Source: Histoplasma ohiense (Eukaryota > Ascomycota > Eurotiomycetes > Onygenales > Ajellomycetaceae). Taken from it: DNA of 64,000 bases. The DNA lies in NCBI GenBank assembly GCA_017607445.1, contig JAEVHH010000006.1:62001-126000 (forward strand), in the 5' to 3' direction. A model generated the notes under the pieces. That model did not search any database and was not told the origin of the DNA. It saw nothing but the letters and a program-made list of their open reading frames with translations. Shown in pieces: positions 56,692-64,000 of the stretch (its first letter is position 1; every line of letters begins with the position of its first letter). The position numbers were made by a program, and so were the translations under genes.

Positions 56692-57723
56692 ATGTTCTTA
56701 GACATTGAAATGAACTACAAACAATTTTATGAACATCTGCTGCATCTGAACACAGTGGACAATAACTTAGACCTACAAAGCATCCTTCAGCAGCAGATGC
56801 TACAGATGGCTGAATTGCAACAACAACTTGCTGAGATGAACACTTCTGTGTTCACCATTCCTTCTACACCCACACCTCATGAAAAGCCCTCAAGAGAGAA
56901 GCTCTCAATCCTCAACAAATATGAGAAAGACCTAGCACTCTACCTTGTGTGGAAGTCAAAAGCAAACACCAAATTGGACATCAATGAACAAGCAATAGAC
57001 TCACTATCCAATCAAGTGTGGTATATTCATAGCAGATTGAATGGTGATGTATTAGCAAAATTTCAACCCTGAATGAGTCATTGTCAGAATCATCAGTGTA
57101 TATCAGAGTTAGTCTTTCAACAACTTGACTCCCTCTTCCTCAATTCTACACTTCAAGTCAAGGTGTTAGACTGGCTTAATTAAACTTGTCAGATGAATGT
57201 TGTGTTGACAACTTATTTTTCTGAATTCAATTGCAAGCTTCTAGAAGCAGATGAGCAAGACTGAAACAATGCTGTCAAGATCAACATATTGTTTAAGAAC
57301 TTGAACTTTCAATTGCATAACTGAAGTGTAGAGTGTTCAAAGCTCTCAATATACAGTGAATTCTGTACTGATTTTTATCTATTGAACAACAATCTGTCTC
57401 AGTTCTGCATGTTTCAAAATTGTAGAGGATTTTGCTGAACAAATACATATATTTCAAACTGCTCTGCAGCATCTTCTGTCTCTGAATCAGAATCAATAAA
57501 CTGAGTTCCACATGTGAATGCAAGCTGTCTGAGGGTCCTCAACATCTCAGAGAAGAACATTACTGACTGAATTGCCAGAGGAGTCTGCATATACTGTGAC
57601 AAGCTAGAGCACTTTGCAAATCAATGTTCAAATGTGATCATCTTGAGTAAACCCCCCACATGCGTGAACACTGTGTCACTCATGAATAGGCAAGAACAGA
57701 GAAAAGATGAGCTCTTACTCTAA
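56692..57723 (+). pseudogene. gag pseudogene of Chromo-1 copy I
   Basis: Starts MFLDIEMNYKQFYEHLLHLNTVDNNLDLQ and stays open to about 57072 (KFQP), then is broken by stops. The knuckle is visible near 57588-57630 (CIYCDKLEHFANQC). The gag end has GAGAAAA instead of GGGAAAA. Confidence 0.88.
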
Positions 57724-58193
57724 AACATGAATGAAAGCTCAAGAAGCAAAAAGCTAGCTGGAGATTCAAGCAGAAGATACAAGCAGACACAATCATGATC
57801 TCTGTCATTGTAAATAGCTTAGTCAATATACAAGCAATGGTAGACAGTGGTTTCCTTTACTATGCTCTTATAGACACTCAGCTGGTTGAGAAGCATAAGC
57901 TTCAGTGTATCCTCTTTCTCAAACTGCATAAGCTCAGTGGATTTGACAGCTTCAGAGGATCCACCTCCTACAACATGATAAGATTTAATATTGATGTAGA
58001 AGAACATGAGAAAAAGAACATATATAGACTGGCTGTGTGACCATGCATGGGACTGGGACTAAATATTTCTCCAGTCCCATTATCAAATTTCTTAGTCCTG
58101 GTCCCATATAGTGTTTATTAAATTAGTCACTTTACACTGTTTATATTATAAATCTAGTCCCAGGTCATGTTCTTCTTATAAATTACTGATTCT

Positions 58194-58238
58194 GGTCCCA
58201 TTTGGTCCCATTTTAACAAAATGGGACCAAATGGGACC
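58194..58238. repeat. Perfect 21-bp palindrome in hAT-1
   Basis: Arms 58194-58214 and 58218-58238 are exact reverse complements separated by AAC. Each arm holds two GGTCCCA motifs. A near-perfect 20-bp version, with one mismatch, is at 61859-61900 in the second hAT-1 copy. Confidence 0.92.
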
Positions 58239-58361
58239 ATGATTTACCCTATATAGATGATATAATGCTATGAGCGTTACCAAAAATCATTACCTATCAA
58301 AAGAAGTTTAGTGTATTTATGCTCTAGTTCTATTTTGAACTAGTAATGATAGTGATAGATA

Positions 58362-59195
58362 GATTCGCCGCGGTAGATAGGTTGGCAGCGATAGATTAGC
58401 AGCGATAGATTAGCAGCGATAGATTAGCAGCGATAGATTAGCAGCGATAGATAGATTGGCAGCAGCAATAGATTAGCAGCAATAGATAGATTGGCAGTGG
58501 TGGATAAATTGGCAGCGATAGATAGGTTGGCAGCGATAGATTAGCAGTGATAGATTAGCAGCGATAGATTAGCAGCGATAGATAGATTGGCAGTGATAGA
58601 TAGGTTGGCAGCGATAGATTAGCAGTGATAGATAGCTTAGTAGTGAGGGATAGCTTAGCAGCGAGGGATAGCTTAGCAGCGAGGGATAGCTTAGCAGTGA
58701 GAGATAGCTTAGCAGTGAGGGATAGCTTAGCAGCGAAGGATAGCTTAGCAGCGAGGGATAGATTGGCAGCGGCGATAGATTAGCAGCGATAGATAGATTG
58801 GCAGCAGCGATAGATTAGCAGCGATAGATTAGCAGCAATAGATTGGCAGCGATAGATAGATTGGCAGTGGTGGATGAATTGGCAGCGATAGATAGATTCG
58901 CCGCGGTAGATGGGTTGGCAGCGATAGATTAGCAGCGATAGATTGGCAGTGATAGCTTAGCAGCGAGGGATAGCTTAGCAGTGAGGGATAGATTGGCAGC
59001 GGTAGATAAATTGGCAGCGATAGATAGATTAGCAGCGATAGATAGCTTAGTAGTGAGGGATAGCTTAGCAGTGAGAGATAGCCAGCGAGGGATAGCTTAG
59101 CAGCGAGGGATAGCTTGCAGCAATAGATAGGTTGGCAGCGGCGATAGCTTAGCAGTGAGGGATAGCTTGCAGCAATAGATAGGTTGGCAGCACTA
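58362..59195 (+). repeat. Composite minisatellite inside hAT-1
   Basis: About 830 bp made of a 14-bp unit (agattagcagcgat), a longer gatagatagattggcagcgg variant, and an 18-bp unit (gatagcttagcagcgagg). All share the core TTAGCAGCGA or TTGGCAGCGA. The types occur in blocks that alternate. CpGs in the core are largely retained. Long open frames across it are by-products of the repeat. Confidence 0.93.
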
Positions 59196-61656
59196 GATAG
59201 GGGTGATATCTCCACCAATCATATCATCAGATTGATATCTAAGATATGTATTATATAATCATCAGAATGGGACCAAACCTCAGTCAAAATCATAGTCAGT
59301 CCCAGGTCATGTTCTTATTTTTGATAGTCAGTCACTTTACATGAAATATCAAGATTTATTAGTCCCATTTCACTCATGTTCTAATAATTCTAGTCACTTT
59401 ACACTCCCATTCTGATCCTGGTCCCACTGGAAATCACGCCAAGAAATGGACTGGGACCAAACCAAACCAAATCAAACATGAAATTCATGGTCCCACCAGT
59501 CAGCCTAAACATATATGCATATGAAATACAAGATCTTGAATACAATCTAATACTCGGCCTATCATGACTCACAGAATTTGAAATCTTGTTGAATGCATGC
59601 AACCACTGTCTTATTTTCTCAGAAGATGACTGTGTTTACAAGAAGAATATCAATAGAACTGCTGATCTCATCTAGATATCAGTGAAAGTGTACAAACTAC
59701 TAACCCATCAAGCACATGAGAAGAAGAACATCCAAGTGTTCACTGCTAGCATGATGAATATCAAAAAAGTGTTAGAAAAGCTAGAATTCAAAGACTCCAA
59801 GAAACTGTGTAAAAAACTATCTGAATTGTACAAAGACTTTGCAGATGTGTTTGATGAAAAAGAAGTTGAAAAGCTTCCTCCTCACTGAGAACTCAGTATA
59901 GATTATACAATTGAGTTCATCAAGAAGAATGGTAAGAACTCACAATCACTCTGAGATTCTCTCTACAGCATATTGCACAATGAGCTTCTCATTCTACAAA
60001 AAACACTCAATGAACTATTGAACAAAGGCTTCATTTGTGTTAGCAACTCACCCACCACAGTATTCATACTGTTTATGAAGAAATCAGAAGAATGCTTATG
60101 ATTCTGCATTGACTACTGAGAACTCAACAAAATTACATGGAAAAACTGATATCCTCTCCCACTCATCAACAAAACATTCAAATAAGTAGAAAAAGTAAAA
60201 TGATTTACAAAGCTTGACATCTCTGCAGCCTTCTATAAGATAAGGATTAATGAAGGTGACAAATGGCTAACCACTTCTCATACATGTTACAGATTATACA
60301 AATGAACAGTGACTCTCTTTGAATTAGTGAACATCTCAAGTATGTTTCAGAAATACATTAACTGGGCTCTATGAGACCTGCTCAATGAGATTATCTCAGT
60401 GTACATGAATGATATTCTGATCTTCACTGATGGACTGCTTACTGAGCATCACAAATATGTACAACAAGTGCTTGACTGCCTACAAAAAGTCAGACTGCAA
60501 GTGGACATTGACAAATGTAACTTTGAGATCAAGTCTACAATCTATCTAGAATTCATCATCAAAGCTGAAAAAGATGTACACATGGATTCTAAGAAGGTGG
60601 AAGCAATTCTCAACTGAAAGACATCAGTCTTGATAAAAGAGACTAGAAGCTTTCTAGAATTTGTCAACTTCTACTGAAGATTCATCAAAGACTTCTCTAA
60701 TATCATATAATCACTGATGAATCTGACTCAGAAAGATGCTGTGTTTCAATGGACTGACAAAGTGAATGCAGCATTCAAAAAGCTGAAGTGTATATTCACA
60801 AGCACTCTGATGCTGCAATCATTTGATCTGAATAAACATACAATTCTTGAAATGGACACCTCAGATTATGTAGTAGATGGGGCACTGATGCAATATAATA
60901 ACAAAAATGTTCTACAATTCTGTGTCTTCATCTTGAAAAAGATGTCACTCACTGAATGCAACTATGAGATCTACAACAAGAAGTTTCTAGTGATCATACA
61001 ATGTCTTGAAAAATAAGAGTCTGAACTTATGAGTGTTGAAAAGTTTGAGATTGTTACTGATCATAAAAACTTAGAGTACTTCACAATCACTTGTAAGCTC
61101 ACTGAAAGACATATGTGTTGGTCATTGTTTCTTAGCTGTTTTTCATTCACAATTTGTTATCAATCTGAAGTAGAGAACACTTTTGTGAATGCTCTGTTCT
61201 GCTGAGAACAAGATATACCATCTGATGACTTGAACAACAGATGAAAACACTGAGAGCATTGATTAATCAACTCTGCAATCATAAAAAGTTCTATGCAATC
61301 AGATGAACTCTGTGTACATGTCAATCAGTTCTGAGCTCAAGAACCCTTGCTCAAAGAACAATGAAAGCTAGCAGTAGAAGCAGATGAATTCTGACAATAA
61401 GCTACTGAAGCTGTACAAAACAGAGCATCTTGATTCCCCACAAGTATATATCTAAGAATGGATATCTCAGCATGTTTGATCAATGATGACAACTGCTTAT
61501 GCTTTTGAGATAGACAATGGATCTCTGATTCAGAATCTCTATGAACACAGATCATGCAAGAAATTCATGACTCACTGATGACTGAGCACTCAGAATACAA
61601 AATCATGTACAACATCATTATCTGAGAATTCTACTGATCAGATATGTTGAAAGACA

Positions 61657-62150
61657 TAGACTGGCCGTGTGACCGTGCATGGGACCATGACCAATTTTAG
61701 TGTTGGTCTCATTCTTGTATATTTTGATCCTGGTCCTATATATTGTTTTTCAAATCAGTCACTTTACACTGTTTGTATTATAGCTCTGATTCCATTTCAC
61801 TGTTTATGAGAAATATTTAGGTTCTGAATACTGTTCTTACCTTGATTTCTGGGTCACAGTCCCATTTGGTCCCATTTTACAAAATGGGATCAAATGGGAC
61901 CATGACTTACCCATAATTACATAATACATATACCTTTATGCTGGATGGTAGCTAATTATGATGTGAGTGTTACCAAATATTGTTACCTTTTTGATGTCAC
62001 AACAGAAATATCATTATATGTCTGTAGACATTTTGAAAATTAAAAAACAAAAACAAAAACAACAACTGAGAATATTATAAAAAAAAAAAAAAAAAAATCT
62101 TCAGCAAAAAAAAAAAATAATGAAAAAAAAAAAATAAAAATAAACAAAAC
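61657..62150. mobile_element. Second hAT-1 relative, left end (right end not found)
   Basis: Starts TAGACTGGCCGTGTGACCGTGCATGGGACC, preceded by GAAAGACA (61649-61656), the expected 8-bp target copy. It shares with hAT-1 the subterminal cactttacactgttt block, the TGGGACC palindrome (61859-61900) and a gagtgttaccaaa block (about 61965). The ending TIR and second GAAAGACA were not found before 64000, so the element may extend past the window and could be longer, possibly with a transposase gene. The end given here is only the end of recognisable similarity. Confidence 0.72.
62040..62145. repeat. A-rich low-complexity tract
   Basis: Runs of A interrupted by C or T (aaaacaaaaacaaaaac, then a run of about 20 A, then more). 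It could be a poly(A) relic of a retroposon or simple sequence growth; I see no TSD to decide. Confidence 0.7.
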
Positions 62151-63520
62151 TCATTTGTTCAATCTATAATCATCAAAAAAATTACTACTCAATCCTTCAG
62201 TGATCTCCATCATCAATCTAATATCCCTCACAGTGAGGGTCATCCACTCACAATGAATCATGGTCTTAAGATCATCTATGAAATGATTAGTGAGATATTG
62301 TTATATCTGTTTTCACATGATATCATACACTCAAAAAGTGTGATCAATGTTGTCTTCACAGCAACTTGAAGAGCATTGAGGGCAGAATGCTGAAAGCAAT
62401 ACTTCTCTTCATCAATCTTCTGAACAAAATATACAAATGCAGTCTTGGGGAAAATGAGATTCTCAGACTTCTGATAATAACAGATTTCACAGATAGCTTC
62501 TACTTTCATATCAGTATCTAGCATTATCAAAAAGCATTACTTTGAATTTCATACTCTGCTTATCCACTTTTTTCATATGAGGGCAGGGATTGCATATCTC
62601 CCACACAGCACAGTGAGCATTGGGATGCTGTTTGTGATGATGGGCTCAGACTGCTTTCCACTCCACCACTCACTGCTCATATGCTGCCTTGTGGGAAGCA
62701 GCAGTTGTTGGCATTGCTCTCTGATGAGGGATACCCTTATCACAGGCCATTTTTTTTGTTGGGGGGGGAGGAATCGGAGAGTGAGGGGGGATGGGCGCAG
62801 GGAATAGATGTGTAGATTTCAGAAAGGAAAGAACAGAGACTTGTGGTGATGAATTTGCTAGATAGAATCAATTAATCAATCAGTATTCATTCATAGAAAA
62901 CATTGAGATATTCATATTGCTTTTAATAGTTAACATACTGCTGCAGAATTATGATGGATTAGAGAGAGAAGAGAGAAAGAACAAAGAAAAAGAAAAACAT
63001 GTGTGGATGTTAAACTGAGAGATTGCATATGCAAATAATCTCTATAGCAACAAAGAAACATCTCATCTGCATTCAGTCATAATATAACTTGCAGAGTGCA
63101 TGCAGCACATGATATCAACAAATAACACAAAAATGCAAACAGTGTTGCTATGAGATATGTAATTTCCCATAACATATAGAAGTAGATTTTCTTTTTTCTT
63201 GAATTCTTTGATATATCTCTGTTCTTCCCATCACATTTCTGTGTGGATAGTAACTTATAAAAAGAATATATTATTTTCTCTAGAAATCTTCATCATTACA
63301 ATTAGAACATGTTTCTCTCCTTTTCTTCTGCTGAAAACATATCTGTCCCCCTCTTCAAGGAACATTTGGTGGCTCTGCATACCATCAAAGCACACAAGCA
63401 CTGCCATCATCTTGAGAGGGAAGAGAAAGAATCCTTCAAGTGTGAAGAGACTGACCACAAGACACATCATATTGTCTTGAAAAAACTCTGTAATAAAGTA
63501 GATTGATAACAATTTTAGAT
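62151..63520. other. Unassigned region to the right of hAT-1 copy 2
   Basis: Contains an 84-codon minus-strand frame (62276-62530) of unknown nature, with a Cys pair (EAICEICYY). A G/C-richer island at 62580-62830 holds a run of nine G's and a few CpGs. Two short overlapping frames lie at 63255-63512. None resembles a known domain. It may be internal sequence of the second hAT-1 element or older TE debris. Confidence 0.4.
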
Positions 63521-64000
63521 AATGCTTCTGCTGAAATTTGACTAATATTATGAAAGAAATGATGCTGATGGCTCAACATGTGAGAAGTTGAAAAAGAAAG
63601 CAGTGGAGTTGCTCATGCAGCAGTGCTGGAATCAGAAGTGCTCACAGAAATGATTTGAGATCAAGATGAAGAGAGAGAGAGCTGAGAAGATGATGGCTGT
63701 GAAAAAGTGCTGTCAGAAAAAGATTGAAGATGTGTTTGTTCATGAGACAAAGAAGCTCAAGCTGATAGATTGTATTTTGAATATATTCATTGATAACACT
63801 TTTTGATAACAATTCTGTTGTCTAATTGATTAGCAGGCTTCTGAAGAGAATCAGAGCATTGAGACCTTGTTTAGATCTTATATACACTCAATGATTCAGA
63901 ATATTAAGAAGATAGCATTGCTTTCTAAGCATGCTAATTTGCTTGCTGCAGAGATAGAACCTGAGACAGCAGATCAGAAGATACAGAACTTTGAAGCTCA
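63520..64000 (+). pseudogene. Plus-strand gene remnant with a probable intron, cut by window edge
   Basis: Plus strand. A charged, lysine-rich, coiled-coil-like stretch (KMKRERAEKMMAVKKCCQKKIEDVF; one stop just before it) spans about 63600-63770. It is followed by GT at about 63771 and a T-rich 62-nt stretch ending TAATTGATTAG near 63832, a plausible short fungal intron. A second open stretch then runs to the window end. Not recognised. The architecture resembles the plus-strand remnant inside Gyp-3, but I found no clear sequence match between them. Confidence 0.35.

Larger units (their letters stand above)
58025..59507. mobile_element. hAT-1, non-autonomous hAT-like DNA transposon (1483 bp)
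   Basis: Bounded by a perfect 8-bp TSD, AACATATA (58017-58024 and 59508-59515), with imperfect terminal inverted repeats TAGACTGGCTGTGTGACC and (reverse complement of the right end) TAGGCTGACTGGTGGGACC. Eight-bp duplications and TAG-type short TIRs suit the hAT superfamily. Subterminal regions are full of TGGGACC/GGTCCCA motifs, probable transposase-binding sites. No transposase frame. The centre is a minisatellite (58362-59195). Confidence 0.87.
55796..61656 (+). mobile_element. Chromo-1 copy I, plus strand, interrupted twice by hAT-1 elements
   Basis: 5' LTR at 55796-56329, PBS ttatgaattgatt (56330-56342), leader, gag, then pol. hAT-1 (58025-59507) sits in the pol protease region with an 8-bp duplication. 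Pol resumes at 59508 and can be followed through RT and RNase H to the integrase zinc finger, where a second hAT-1 relative begins at 61657. The 3' half is outside the window. Confidence 0.92.
57777..61656 (+). pseudogene. pol pseudogene of Chromo-1 copy I (split by hAT-1)
   Basis: The start codon is mutated to ATA (57777). Protease MVDSG follows at about 57840. hAT-1 interrupts after the YNMIRFNIDVEEHEKKN block. After 59508: YEIQDLEYNL..., the RT palm with YMND (60399-60617), RNase H (60717-61016), linker, and the integrase zinc-finger entry near 61560-61650. Stops are many. Confidence 0.88.

Noticed and set aside
58829..59218. 129-codon minus-strand ORF with Ser/Leu/Tyr repeats
   Set aside because: A translation of the hAT-1 minisatellite; the repeat length, not selection, keeps it open.
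1..64000. Host protein-coding genes
   Set aside because: Every longer open stretch is explained by a TE frame or repeat. The only candidates with intron signals (10344-12060, 63520-64000) are decayed and lie within or beside TEs.

Overview
This window is a nested transposable-element (TE) graveyard from a filamentous fungus, probably Pezizomycotina. The reasons are Ty3/gypsy chromoviruses, Tad1-type LINEs with a CCHC ORF1 and RNase H, hAT-type DNA transposons, fungal-style short introns, and very uneven base composition caused by a RIP-like (repeat-induced point mutation) process. I cannot name the species. I saw no ordinary single-copy host gene, rRNA or CRISPR array. Nearly all the sequence is CpG-poor and riddled with stop codons. 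The exception is one fresh chromovirus at 22981-29185, which keeps its CpGs and its long open frames.

Working names used here: Chromo-1 (gypsy chromovirus, copies A to I), Gyp-2 and Gyp-3 (two older gypsy families), LTR-4 (a small LTR family), Tad-A and Tad-B (LINEs), hAT-1 (DNA transposon).

Layout. 1-5113: Chromo-1 copy A (minus strand, left end outside the window) inserted in the gag of copy B. 5114-21693: Tad-A copy 2, split by a full-length Tad-A copy 1 (5503-18848, 13-bp target-site duplication, TSD). Copy 1 is itself split inside its endonuclease by a complete Gyp-3 element (10073-16725, TSD AGTGT). 21694-49428: an old minus-strand Gyp-2 polyprotein gene, shattered by an LTR-4 solo LTR (21957-22219), fresh Chromo-1 copy C (22981-29185), a tRNA-headed Tad-B insertion (29309-33107), a 382-bp solo LTR (33188-33569), a retroposon carrying a 28-bp minisatellite (33872-35111), Chromo-1 copy D (36673-42765) and copy E on the plus strand (43210-49305). 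49429-52764: an LTR-4 5' LTR with a lysine-rich reading frame, Chromo-1 fragments F and G, a Tad-B 3' fragment, and 700 bp I could not assign. 52765-64000: Chromo-1 copy H split by copy I (plus strand). Copy I is split by hAT-1 (58025-59507, 8-bp TSD) and cut again by a second hAT-1 relative (from 61657), which probably runs out of the window.

Copy C shows how Chromo-1 is likely to work. Gag has a CCHC knuckle. Pol is in the -1 frame, behind a GGGAAAA slippery heptamer followed by a 9-bp hairpin. Pol carries protease, RT, RNase H, integrase and, after an apparent 1-base insertion, a chromodomain. The primer-binding site directly next to the 5' LTR is perfectly complementary over 13 nt to a segment of that LTR just downstream of a TATA box, which suggests Tf1-like self-priming. 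LTR lengths of the copies fall in steps of 63 bp (about 471, 534 and 597), set by an internal tandem repeat.

The most promising leads are the self-priming and frameshift signals of Chromo-1, the 63-bp LTR ladder, the CpG-directed (not CpA-directed) mutation that spares outer element edges, the tRNA-headed LINE, two mobile elements that carry minisatellites, and a possible intron-containing antisense gene inside Gyp-3.
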